NCBI GenBank assembly: GCA_030789695.1
Contig: CM061134.1
Coordinates: 65,733,481-65,797,480, forward strand
Source: Scilla litardierei
Taxonomy: Eukaryota; Streptophyta; Magnoliopsida; Asparagales; Asparagaceae
DNA length: 64,000 nucleotides
Direction of reading: 5' to 3'
Part shown: in pieces, positions 30,052 to 41,207 of the stretch
Layout of the letters: each line of letters starts with the position of its first letter
Position numbering within the stretch: position 1 is the first letter of the stretch
Translations under genes and position numbers: made by a program
Notes under the pieces: generated by a model
The model's database searches: none
Told to the model about the DNA's origin: nothing
The model's input: only the letters and a program-made list of their open reading frames with translations

Positions 30052-31697
30052 ATTCACCCCTTTTGTTTTTGACTCCCCCTTGCACATATCTGGATTTCAT
30101 TGATCATATCGTTTCGCTAGCTCTTTCTGGTCTAGCTTGGGGGAAGTCTACTTTGGTGTGCTGTCGTGTCTTGTTTGTTTTTCTCATTTTCTGTGTGTGC
30201 GTGCTTGTTTTTCATTTTTTGATTGTCGTGTCGTGTGGTTTTCTTTTTATTTTTCGTTTTGTTTGATTTTGATTTTGATTTTTCTTTCTTTTTCAGTTTT
30301 ATCTATGTGTTTTCCTCGTTTTTATTTCTTTTTGTGTCAGTGCGTATTCCCCCCCATTTTCATTGCCCTCCCGTGCTCACTCATATTGCATTGAGGGCAA
30401 TGCAAACTTCAGCTTGGGGGAGTCGCACTGTGTGCGTCATTTGAGTCCTTTTTCGTATTTTTTGTGTCTTTTTCATCATGTTTTTATTTTTTCTTGTTTT
30501 TCTTTTTTTAGCTCTTTCTCCTAGAAATGACTCCTATGATGAATCGCCACAAAGTCACACACACCTAGCATTGCATCGATGATCACACTCACTAACCCTA
30601 GGATTTCGAGTCCTCTTGCATTTCACGCGTCGCAGGTCCACTTAGCTTTTTGTGAGTCGTGTGTCGTGACTAGCATTTGGTGTGCTTCTGCTTTGTGATT
30701 TTACTTTATATACCTGTCCAGGAATGACCCCTAGATTGTCATGCTCCGATCTGAATATGCGGTATATGTTTCCACTGTTTGCATGCTATATTTATATCGT
30801 ATAATTCAATTCACATGCGTCGGGATTCCACAACTAAGGACTAGGATAACCCATTTAGCCTACGCTCTATTTAGCGAGAATAGTTTCCTTTGCCCAAGTG
30901 TTTAGATTTCGACTTCTTTTTTGTTTTACTTGGTGCAAATCCCCTCGTCGTGTACCGTTCTCCCACTTGGGAGAGTACACATGTGTATAGCCAATATCCC
31001 AAAAAATCCAAAAAAAAGGAGAAAAGAAAAGAAAAACCCAAAAAGAAAAGAAAAGAAAAATCTTGTATAGCCCAAAATTCAAAAAAAAAAATACAAAGCC
31101 CAAAAACCCAAAAAATTCCCGTGTGAATATTTTTTCATACTTGCCAAGAATAAAGGGAAGGCGAGAATTTGCACCGAGTGTTCTTCTCCACATCATCTCA
31201 ACCCCCGTCGTTATCAAAAACACTTGGCGTAGGAACTTTTTAGCTAGTATCTAGGCTATAGTGGCGTGATTTCTTAACCCTAGTTGTGGAGTCCCCGATG
31301 CATGATACGCTTCTATTCTAACTCTTCTCGTGCATGCTTGAACTTATATTCACCGCTTATTTCAATTCGGATCGATATTTTGGGTCATATCTTGGATTTG
31401 AGTATATCGAGCATCACAGCACATCGTAGAAAGCATCACTGTTTGCTAGCACACGACGATGCTCACTCGCGCTTCACTGCGTGGACCCACGACACTTATT
31501 TGGACTCGCTTTCCTAGGTTTAGTGGTGTGATTTGGCGTTTGCTTGCTTGGTGTGTCGTTTCTGATTTTGGTGGCTCTGATGGACGATCTAGGGTTTAGA
31601 GTTTTCTTTTTCTTTCTTCCTCTCTATTTTCCCCTTCCGAGCTCCTACTCTCACTCGTCTTACTCGAGGACGAGGAAGAGTTCAGCTTGGGGGATTT
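30052..31697. other. Athila-like 3' noncoding region with repeated polypurine tracts
   Basis: AGCTTGGGGGA occurs near 30134, 30412 and 31684; the last lies just before the 3' LTR and is the likely plus-strand primer. 30990-31110 is a purine tract of AAAAGAAAAG units with CCCAAAA phrases. Small open frames here show no domain. Confidence 0.6.
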
Positions 31698-33254
31698 TGA
31701 CGTGCACTTATATTTCATATATTCACGCACGTTTTCTTTTGTGTTTCTCCGTGTTTTCCGCCGTCTCTTATTCGTTTTCGTATATTTTCCCGTTTTCTTT
31801 CACTTTTCTTTGTTTGTCCATGATTGCAGGAGTTCGACCACGTAGGGGACGTTTTACGATGATATCCCAAGTCCCCGGAGCAACGGGAGAAGTCACGCGT
31901 GATCCAGGGGGTCAAACGTCGAAGAATTCATCTTTCAGCCCCTCACCCGGTCGGTTGATCATCTTCAACCGATCGGGTGATGCACGCGTGCACCACCCGG
32001 TCTCTACCGCAGCTCACAAAGAAGTCACCCGACCGGTTCACAGACCGGTTCTGCGGGCGGCTGTTCTCTGTTTTTTCGAGCAGAATTCCAACCGATCGGG
32101 TGAATCTCACCCGATCGGTTCATCTGTAGCTGAGAAAAAGAGCTGAAGACACGGGCGCCGAACCGACCGGTTCACCCGACTGCTCCAAGATCCAACCGGT
32201 CGCTCAAGAACTCACCCGATCGGTTCATGAGATCGGGTGAAAACTCGCCGTTTTCTGTAATTTATCTGTTATGGATCAACCGATCGGTTGACTTGTCAAC
32301 CGATCGGTTGATGCGTAAGTCTATATATAGAACCCCTAGGGTTCCAGAAACGGGAGAGTTGTATTTTTTTACTGTTTTATTTCCTTGTGACGGCTGTAAT
32401 TGTTACTCTTAAGTAAGGTTTCAGATCTTTCTAAAATTTTAGTATTGTCTTTATTACTCCTTTACTTCCGCATTGCAATTGTCCGATTATGATTTCAACG
32501 GTTAAATTTCATTTAGATTGCTTTTTCATGAATTTTTGTGAGTAGTTCCCAAATCTGGGATTTTGGTGGAAACCCCTTCGGGGGCTCTTCCCGATGCGTC
32601 CATAGGGTTAGGAAATCGATAGGGAGTAGGAATCTAACGGTTACGCGGGGCGTTTCATTGTCATCGGCGGGAAAAAGACCACCTTTGACCGTCGGGCCGA
32701 GGGGGAATAAACTTGGCGGTTGACTCCCTAGCCATAGCTCACGCCTTTAGCGTAGACGCCAAATCCTAGCACGCGGGAGCGGCAGGATGAGACGTCGGGA
32801 GATATCGTTGCGGACTTAGTGCTCCCGGGATCGATCAGTGTTAATGGACACGGGAGTGCCCACTGATCGAATCCGGGAAGTCCGGTGTATCATCCTGGGC
32901 ACCGACCGGAATATCGGGCCCATGGGACGCCGGTACCACTTTCAGAGGCAACGTCTCACCATTAGACCCTAATCCCGATCGCTATCCATACCCGTAGGCC
33001 GTATCGGCGAGGGTCTCTCGTCGGGTTGGAAACCGAAGTCCCGGGTTTACTTTCTTTTTGTTCATACGCTTTTATTTTCTTTCGTGACAACCATCCACCG
33101 ATTCGGGCTAGCTCGCCCCTCGGGGTGATTCAGTTCCTACCTGACCCAAGCACAACCTCGCCTCCCTGAGTTCGATATTCCCGCACCCTACACTAACCGT
33201 GAAACTTGCGGTAAACGACACCGCGCCGCCGCGACGCAAGCGGGGCGCCAGTCA
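31698..33254 (+). repeat. Athila-like 3' LTR
   Basis: 1557 bp, TGACGTGCAC…GCGCCAGTCA, over 99% identical to the 5' LTR by eye, with the same palindrome array and TATA box. It is followed by the target duplication CCTAA. Confidence 0.95.
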
Positions 33255-33372
33255 CCTAAGAACACTAGCCTAAATGATAGGAATGCCTATGTTGACCTAT
33301 TTTCATGACGTGATTAGGAATAGTAATTATGTTAGGAAGCGGAAGTCCACTTGGACTTGGCTTCCAAAGGGC

Positions 33373-33437
33373 TAATCCCCTTGGACCCAACAAACATTGG
33401 GTACCATAAGCTTATGGTATATTATATAGGTACCCAA
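33373..33437 (+). promoter_or_regulatory. Copia-1 gag-pol junction with overlapping hairpins
   Basis: The gag stop TAA (33373-33375) is followed by TTGGGTACC (33397-33405), the 18-bp palindrome TACCATAAGCTTATGGTA (33402-33419), an in-frame TAG, and GGTACCCAA (33429-33437), which pairs with TTGGGTACC. The two stems share bases and exclude each other. Copia-3 has the identical arrangement at 60352-60416. Confidence 0.6.
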
Positions 33438-36400
33438 GAGAAAGAAGAAGAGCAATAAAGGTCATATTAGCTCTAAAGGGAAAGGATGGATTCTCGATAG
33501 TGGTTGCTCCAAACATATGACGGGAGATCCCTCATTGCTCTCCGAAGTGATTAGCATCAAAGATGGTGCAACGGTCACTTTTGGAGGTAATCAAAAGGGA
33601 ACCATCATCGGAGTAGGTATCGTTGGTAATCCTTCCAAACCCTTAATTACTAATGTATTTCTTGTTAGTGGTTTGTGTCACAATCTCATTTCCATTAGTC
33701 AACTTTGTGGCAAAGGTTACAAGGTTAACTTTGGAGAAGGATTGTGTACTATTGTTGATTGTGATTCAAATGTTTTATTTTTCGGTATTAGGCGTAAAAA
33801 TATTTATTATTGAGCTTGCCTAAAACCGTAGAACATTGCTTAGTTGCTAACACAAGTGACCAACTATTATGGCATCGCCGTTTTGGTCATGTTCATTTCA
33901 AGCACTTATATAAGTTAGCTAAGCATGATCTAGTCAAAGATTTTCCTAAAATTGTTTTTAATAAGAAAAAATTTTGTGATTCATGTCAAAGAGGTAAACT
34001 TAGTAAATCATCTTTTAAGCTTAAAGAAGGGATTACTTCTAAGTGGCCCCTAGAACTTCTTCATGTAGATTTGTTTGGGCCAACTAGAACCGCTTCTTTA
34101 GGCAATGCTCATTATGGATTAGTTGTCGTAGACGACTTCTCTAGATTTACTTGGGTTTCATTCTTAACTAATAAGAATGAAGCTCATGAAGAGTTAACCA
34201 AATTTGCAAAGAAGATTCAAAATCTCTTAGGATCCACCATTATCACTATCCATAGTGATCATGGAGGAGAATTTGAGAATGAATCTTTTACTAATTTTTG
34301 TGATGACACCGGGATAACTCATAATTTTTCCTTCCCTCGGGCACCACCACAAAATGGTGTTGTATAGAGAAAGAATAGGACTCTTATTGAGTGTGCACGC
34401 ATTATGCTCCATGATAGTCATCTAGGACTACAATTTTGGGCAGAGGCGGTGCACACAGCATGTTATGTGCTCAATAGGATCCTAGTGAGACCCTGAACGA
34501 ACAAAACTTGTTTTGAATTATTTTATGACAAAAAGCCTCAAGTAAAATATTTTCAAGTTTTCAAAATGTTTTATCAAGAACACTTTCGGTAATCTAGATA
34601 AATTTGAGCCAAGATCCGATGCAGGAATTTTTGTTGGATATTCCACACGTAGCAAAGCCTACCGGATATACAACAAAACTTCTTCAACGATTGAGGAGTC
34701 ACTACACATTTCATTTAATGAAGATTTTGATTTTCCTCGTGTTGATTATGATAGTGTAGATGTTTTGTGTGATCCTCTTAGTAATGTTAAGATTAATGAT
34801 TCGATTGTTGATACTAACACTACTAACGAAATTGTTGAAGATGTTCCTAGTGATGCAAGAATACCCAAAGCTTATCCGACCGTTCGCAATCATCCCCATA
34901 ACCAAATTATTGGAGATATTGGTGTGGGTGTTCGAACGAGGTCGAGGATTGAAGAATTCTCTCATTGCGCATTTGTCTCTACCATTGAGCCAAAGAACAT
35001 CCAAGAAGCTTGTTAGGATAGCTCTTGGATAGTGGCAATGGAAGAAGAACTACTGCAATTTGAGAGAAATGAAGTTTGGGAACTCGTTCCTCTTCCAAGT
35101 GGTCACTAAGTCATTGGGACCAAATGGATCTTCAAGAACAAGACAGATGAGAACGAGGTAATCACAAGGAATAAAGCAAGGTTAGTAGCTCAAGGCTACC
35201 GGTAAGATGAAGGTATTGATTTCGAAGAATCTTTTGCCCCCGTAGCTAGATTAGAAGTTATTAGGTTGCTTTTATCTTTTGCATCCCATAAGAATTTTAA
35301 ACTATTTTAAATGGATGTTAAAAGTGTATTTTTAAATGGGATTGTCAATGAAGAAGTATATGTTTTCCAACCTCCCGGTTTTATTCATGAAAAATTTTCA
35401 CACCATGTTTTCAAACTTAAGAAAGCGTTGTATAGGTTGAGACAAGCTCCTAGAGCTTGGTATGATCGACTAAAGACCTTTCTTTTGAATTTAGGTTTTA
35501 AAATGGGAGAAGTTGATTCTACACTCTTCATTAAAGATTATGATAATGACATTCTCTTGATTCAAGTTTATGTAGACGATATAATTTTTGGTTCTACTAA
35601 CTTTAATCTTTGTCAAGAATTTTCTAAGTCAATGAAGGATGAATTCGAGATGAGCCACATGGGAGAGCTCACTTATTTCCTTGGACTGCAAATTCGACAA
35701 ATGGAGAATGTCACCTTCATACATCAGACAAAGTACACAGGGGAGCTTATAAAGCGATTCGAGATGGAATCGTCGTCAAGCAAACGGACTCCCATGAGTA
35801 CTACTACCCATCTGCATAAAGATGAAAGCAGAAAAGATGTAGACATTCGTCTATATCGAGGTATGATCGGTAACTTACTTTACTTAACCGCTAGTAGGCC
35901 CGACATCATGTTTTCTGTATGCTTGTGTGCTAGATATCAAGATAGACCTAAGGAGTCACACTAGATTGCGGTTAAACGAATATTTCGTTATCTCAATCAG
36001 TCTCTAGATTATGGGTTACTTTACCCTAAATCTAGCACATATGAGTTAATCTCATATAGTGATGCCGACTTTGTCGGATGCAAGTCTGACTGGAAAAGTA
36101 CTAGTGGCACTTGCCATTTTCTAGGAAATTCCCTAGTTTCTTGGTTTTCTAAGAAACAAACTTCGGTGTCATTGTCCACAACTGAAGCGGAATATATTGC
36201 AGCGGGTCTTGTATGTGCACAAGTTCTTTGGATGAGACACACTCTTATGGACTATGGTGTCAACTGTGATACTTGTCCGATCATGGTTGAGAACCAAAGT
36301 GCCATATGTATTTCCAAGAATCCGGTACACCACTCCCGTACCAAACACATAGACGTGAGACACCATTTTATAAATGATCATGTAGCTAAGAAGGACATCA

Positions 36401-36520
36401 TCTTAGAGTACATTGAAACCCAAAAAACAAATTGCCGACATCTTCACAAAACCTCTTAAAGAAGATTCAATTATGAGGTTGCGTGGAGAATTAGGAATTA
36501 TGGGTGAATTTGAAATCTAG
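33438..36520 (+). pseudogene. Copia-1 pol (protease, integrase, RT, RNase H), multiply broken
   Basis: Domains in order: protease ([14 protein letters not shown]), His/Cys integrase head ([28 protein letters not shown]), integrase core ([16 protein letters not shown]), RT with active site [11 protein letters not shown] near 35567, and RNase H (SLSTTEAEYIAAG). Compared with Copia-3 there is a frame change at ~33810 and in-frame stops at ~34365, 34494, 35014, 35109, 35204 and 35308. The stop at 34365 falls on the catalytic Glu of the integrase DDE triad. Several stops are CAA/CGA to TAA/TGA changes, as expected from decay of methylated DNA. It cannot make a functional polyprotein. Confidence 0.9.
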
Positions 36521-36785
36521 AAGCTCAACATTCATGTTATAACACCTTTTGAGCTCATGTCATCATATTGTCTTTCTTCTTTTGATACATGCTATATATA
36601 TGTTTAAGAAAGCCAATTGCGATTTATGTGATTTCATGATTTCTTTGAGAGTGATCTTAAAGATTTGTGTTTCAATTGATTTATCGTATTACATTGTTTT
36701 TATGATGAGTTTGTGATTAGAGTATAGGTCCTAGGGTGAGTGTTCTTATTCTCTGGATTTGTATCTCACTGTGTATTTTTGTACC
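36521..36785. other. Spacer after Copia-1 pol
   Basis: AT-rich, noncoding, and colinear with 63504-63770 of Copia-3. No feature recognised. Confidence 0.5.
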
Positions 36786-37226
36786 AGGACAGACGACTGT
36801 CTTTCCTTCGACAGTCGACTGCCCGACTCTATCTTCTCAGTCTGAGAATTTATATCTTTCACACAGACGATTGATGACTGTTTTCCAGTCGACTGTTATT
36901 TTAAAAGGCGACTGAATTTTAGTCATCAGACGACTGTTCTCTTTGTCGAAATTTTACAGTGCTCTCAGTCTTTTTGATGAAGTTTATTGATTCTCGGTCA
37001 GTCGACTGATGTGTATAGTACTGTCGACTGTCTATTGGACAGACGACTGTATGTTACTCAACATTCGACTGTCTGTCATCCTTAGCTTAATTCTTATCAC
37101 TTCATCCAGTCGACTGAATATTGTTTATCAGTCGACTGTCTACTGTTTGTGACGGTTCACTGCTTTGATCTGAGCCGTCGATTCTTTGATCCAACGGCCC
37201 AGATTTATTCCCTCTTTCATATATAC
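36786..37226 (+). promoter_or_regulatory. Internal palindrome array plus TATA-like box upstream of Copia-1 extra ORF
   Basis: About thirteen copies of the LTR motif family lie at 36790-37140, here mostly CAGTCGACTG, CAGACGACTG and AGGCGACTG: the right half CGACTG is fixed and the left varies, opposite to the LTR array. A TATATAC box follows at 37220, 77 bp after the last motif. Copia-3 has the same array in the same place (63772 onward). Confidence 0.7.
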
Positions 37227-37464
37227 TTCGAGACGGTTCCGTTCCCCACGACGTTTCTCTCTCCTCCGATTGAACCGCTTCGACTTCCCGCTCTTTTCCT
37301 CAGCCGTTGCCGTCGATCTCCTCCTCCCCGCAAGTCGATTGTTTCATCGTTGCGTCTTCATGTCTTCTCGACTTGGTTTGTCTTCCTTTCTCAAGTCTAT
37401 CGTTCGATTTTTATCCTTCGATTTCATCGCATGTCGTTTATCTCTCTATCGATTGACTGACTCC

Positions 37465-38859
37465 ATGGAACCCAAGACCAAGGGTAAGGGGAAGATCATG
37501 GGTTCTAAGAATCCTAGGGCTCCTAGGAAACCTATAGCCAAGAACAAGAAGCCCTACAAAGCTCGTACCAAACAAGTCGTTTCTCCCTCGCATTCTGCTT
37601 CGCAGTGATATTCTCCTTCAGCGTCTTCTTTCGAAGCTCAGCCCCTGATCAAGCGTCAGCGGAAGCCCATTGGTGTTACCATCAATGAGCCTACTGCTAA
37701 CGCTCCCCATCAGTCTTCTTCTGATTCGAGCTCTGGAGACGAGTCTCCCGTAGTGCCCCGTACTGATCCCCTTGTTTCCCTTTGCCGAGATGATCTTTGC
37801 TTGGCAAAATACCACTCTCTCTTAGGGATCAAGCTTCTTAGGGAGCGGTACATCGTTTTTCCCGCCTTTTCTGCCGAGAGACTTTCTGACATTCTATCTG
37901 CTACCCACTTGGCCGATCTTTTTTGCTTCTCTCAGAGCGAGTCCCCTCGAGCCTATCCATTTCTGGTGAAGCTCTTCTATGCAAACCGCGTTCGCGGTGA
38001 GTATTCTACCACCGGTCTTCTTGACACCGTTGTTCAGGGAACCCACATCCAGATTACTACCACTCTATTAGGGACCATTCTTAGGATTCCCTCTACCGGT
38101 TCTCTTCATTCAGATATTTCCATTTCTGATATTGACGAGCTTGACCAGTCTGTCCTTCGAGATATGTTTCGTGAGATACCTTTAGCCCTGGATTCTGGTA
38201 TCAGGTCATCTATGTTTTCGGCTAGAGGTTGGGCAGTTCACCTAGTGGTGAAGTCCAACATCCTATTGAGGTATGGATCATCTGACCAGCCTTCCCACGA
38301 TATTCTGAAGTGTATGTATGCGATTTTCTCTAGGATGTCCGTGAACTGGGCCGGTGTCCTCATTGATAGGATGGACAAGGTTGAGTTTAATTCTTCCTCA
38401 GCTCACATTCCATACAGTGGTCTTTTGACTCTTGTCTTCCGACATTTTGGTGTTGATTTGTCTCGCTACGAGCCCATGCCTTTTGCTCCTCTCCTCGATG
38501 CATCTGCAAAGTCAAAGTCTTCTTCGGCTCTGCAGTCTGCCTCGAAGAAGAGGAAATCCACATCAGCTCCGTCCTCATCCACTGTTCCTCTTGCTGACCA
38601 GCCTTCCACCTCAGCTCCACCATCTCGTGATATTCTTTTTGAGATGGTCTCTGGACTTTACAGGTTGCTTTCCCTTTCTTTCCTCCATCAGGGAATACCC
38701 TTCCCTGAGGATCTGAGACAGTTTGTTCCCCAGCCTCATGTTCCTCCTCAGCCCATCGTCACTGATGTCGTTGTGCATCCTGGTGTAGCTTCTACTCAGG
38801 ATGCTGCTGATGCTGCTGCTGTTGATACTTCTGACCCTCCTCCAGAGGATACACTGTAG
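37465..38859 (+). pseudogene. Copia-1 extra ORF (Sirevirus env-like position), interrupted
   Basis: The ATG at 37465 opens a frame with a lysine-rich N-terminus (MEPKTKGKGKIMGSK, PRKPIAKNKKPYKARTKQ). A TGA at 37606-37608 breaks it, and the same frame continues to 38859. The core (residues ~100-330 of the frame) contains YPFLVKLFYANRVRGEYS and TTTLLGTILRIPSTGS, resembling the globular part of the Athila-like extra ORF and the putative plant transposon protein family. A Ser/Pro-rich tail follows. Copia-2 inserted before the last ~18 codons, which lie at 47971-48026. No signal peptide or clear membrane segment is visible. Role unknown. Confidence 0.8.
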
Positions 38860-40037
38860 AGAAATGTATGCCCTCGTGGCTATTTATCTTGATGAAACAT
38901 CTTGTTCAATAAATGAAAGTATTCTTTCTGGTAAAGTATTGTCTGAGTTGTTCATTACTCGGATTATTCCCTTGGATTCATAGTTAGGTCACACATGTTT
39001 CGAAATGTAGATTACGATTATGAGAAATGTCTGACCTCTAATAGCTTGAATCTTAAAAGTGTTCATGGTCATAGATGTGTCGAGATAAGGGATATCAACG
39101 CATCAGACAGACCATTGCGTCCCTGTCTGGTTGGTCTCATAACCAAGCGACTTGGTGAAGTCAGAAACAGGACGCAGGTGCTCAGTAAAAGCTGAGTTCA
39201 CTGAACGACCCAAACAGGGAGTTATTAAATGGTTACACATTAACTAAACTATCATTAATAACTCTAAGTGATAATAGGTAAGTTGGTCCTTAGGACTTGA
39301 GATCATTGTATGAAGCTATGTGTGGACAGTGTCACTTAGGTCTAACGATCTAACTTCGAGGCTAGGCCTGATGAAAGATCTTAGGCTGGGTGACACTCGA
39401 AACATTTGAGCTAAGTAGTGATCAACAGAGGATTCGTCTCTTCCGTCAATGGGAAGTTAGTGTCACAGGTCAGTACGGCTCTCGGTAAAACCTTGGCCAA
39501 GGTATGTTGTAACTTGTACAACCTGTATGTACCAGAGACCGATGTATACTGACCACTGCTAGCCAATGGGGTTGATAGTATACCATACCCTAGACTAGCC
39601 GAGTGACATAGTCATGACGAAGGGACTAAAACTGCGGAAATTATCACAGTCACAGTCAGAGTGATTTCGTCGGCACTTTTGCCTAAACGAACCAATCACG
39701 TAATCGATGATCCCGAAACAGGGACGACACCTACTGCTAGTGGTCACTGTCGTCTTGAGACTTCGAGTCTCGGCCTGTAGTAAGGGTCAGGCTGTAGGGT
39801 CTCACACCGAGTAACATTCACGTCGTAGTAACAGATAGAATGTATAGAGGATATCATTAGATGTAAAGAGAATATTAAATTCGCAAGTTGGTTGTGAAAT
39901 TGGAGCATTTGGGAATGGAGGAAATTTCGTATGGAATCCAGAGGATCAAACCGTGTAGGAATCGGAGCTCGGATGAGCCCAGAAACGCGAGAAAGGCAAA
40001 AGGGGAAGTGGGATAAAACCCACTTAGCAAAACGGGC

Positions 40038-40235
40038 GGGGCCCGCTGACCCAGCGGGCACGCCCGCTGGGCGCAGCGGGCACTGCCTGCTGCTCCAGCA
40101 GGCACGCCCGCTGCATGCAGCGGACGCAGCCCGCTGGTGACAGCGGGCTGAGCCCGCGCGGGCGTGCCTTAGCGGGCGCGCCCAGTAGCCTTAGGCGGGC
40201 GCGCCCGCTAAGCTTAGCGGGTCGCCCGCCACTTA
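40038..40235 (+). promoter_or_regulatory. GC-rich palindrome array in Copia-2 U3
   Basis: AGCGGGC and GCCCGCT half-sites recur about a dozen times, often as dyads such as AGCGGGCACGCCCGCT (40053-40068) and GGGCGCGCCC. The array ends about 310 bp before the TATA box. The 3' LTR array (46850-46995) differs in number and order of units although the flanks are nearly identical. Confidence 0.85.
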
Positions 40236-40501
40236 AGTTATTTTAGGGTTTTTTGTTGAAACCCTTGACGGCTACGAAATTTGGGTTTTTGCTCAACTTT
40301 GAGCAATTGTTTGAAGGGTCAAACGAACTCGGATTTCGTCGCCGTTTGTTCCTACGCGTTCACCATCACTTGCTCTTCGAAATGATAACTTGTATCATCT
40401 CTAGAGCTCAACGATGAGTGAGGATTAATTGGTTGAAGGTTAAGGCTTTGTGTAAGCTACACTAACCAAAATTGAATTAATCCAAATCCCTCTTCCTAAC
40501 A

Positions 40502-40557
40502 TTAGTCCCACATTGCTCATGAAAAAAGAAGGGGAGCCGGCCTCCTATATAAATAGG
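40502..40557 (+). promoter_or_regulatory. Copia-2 core promoter: USE-like element plus TATA
   Basis: AGTCCCACATTG (40503-40514 within ±1) matches the plant snRNA upstream sequence element RTCCCACATCG at all but one position. After about 30 bp comes TATATAAATAGG (40546-40557). The 3' LTR has the same pair (TATA 47318-47329), and the diverged minus-strand LTR at 54423-54476 keeps both motifs and the spacing. Confidence 0.7.
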
Positions 40558-41195
40558 TGGGCATTCCCTTCTTTGTTCCTTGCACCAAGTCTCTGATTAA
40601 GGAGCTCACGAATATTTTGAGCAAACTTAATCTAGACTAAATTTATTCTCTTCTTCTATAAATTTTCCTGTCCTCCCACCGAGTCCTAGCAAGACAGCGA
40701 GGAGGTCCGAATCTGATTCGGAAGTCTACGACGCGGGTTTACTCAAGTGAAATCTTCTACGGCTAGTGATGGCTTCGGAGGCAAGGTGCGCTACGGGAGC
40801 TGATCCAGTCTGCGGCGAGGAGCGACGCAACACGGCTTGGAAGTGCGCTACGGGAGCTGATCCAGTCTGCGGCGAGGAGCGACGCAACATGGCTCGGAAG
40901 GCGGCTCAGATTATGGAGCGCAAGACGGTGCGGAACATCTTGCCTGCTCCAGGGCAAGATTCCGGGTGAGTCAATGTTATGTGCAATTAGTTCTAAATTA
41001 GTAGTTATAACTTTCTCGAGTTGGTCGGACCCAACTCGAGTTAGTAGATTTCCTGGCTTAGGGAATTTTTCCTTAGGGCTTTATTTATTAAATAGTTTAA
41101 TAAATTATTTCTTCCGCTGTTTTATTTATTTTGTTCGTCCGACTTAGGACAGATAGTAATAAATTAGCTCTAAGGGACCTTGAAAATCCCTACAG

Positions 41196-41207
41196 TGGTA
41201 TCAGAGC
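41196..41207 (+). other. Copia-2 primer-binding site, initiator tRNA-Met type
   Basis: TGGTATCAGAGC one base after the LTR end. Confidence 0.9.

Larger units (their letters stand above)
22554..33254 (+). mobile_element. Athila-like gypsy element lacking RT, RNase H and integrase
   Basis: Two LTRs of equal length (1557 bp), TGACGTGC…GTCA ends, a perfect tRNA-Asp PBS and a CCTAA target duplication (22549-22553 and 33255-33259) define a complete 10.7-kb insertion. It carries a long Gag-protease frame and a 654-codon extra ORF, but nothing between them encodes RT, RNase H or integrase. The GAGCCAACGACGTTAAAC…GGAGGCAACCCATG block, which in Athila elements I recall as following pol, comes directly after the protease frame. 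By eye the LTRs differ at about 13 positions (<1%), so the insertion is recent and needed pol supplied in trans. Confidence 0.9.
38855..41194 (+). repeat. Copia-2 5' LTR
   Basis: 2340 bp, about 47 bp longer than the 3' LTR because of differences in the GC-rich palindrome array (40038-40235). Confidence 0.95.

Noticed and set aside
39931..40140. Small frames over the Copia-2 GC array
   Set aside because: Open only because of GC-rich repeats; they differ between the two LTRs.
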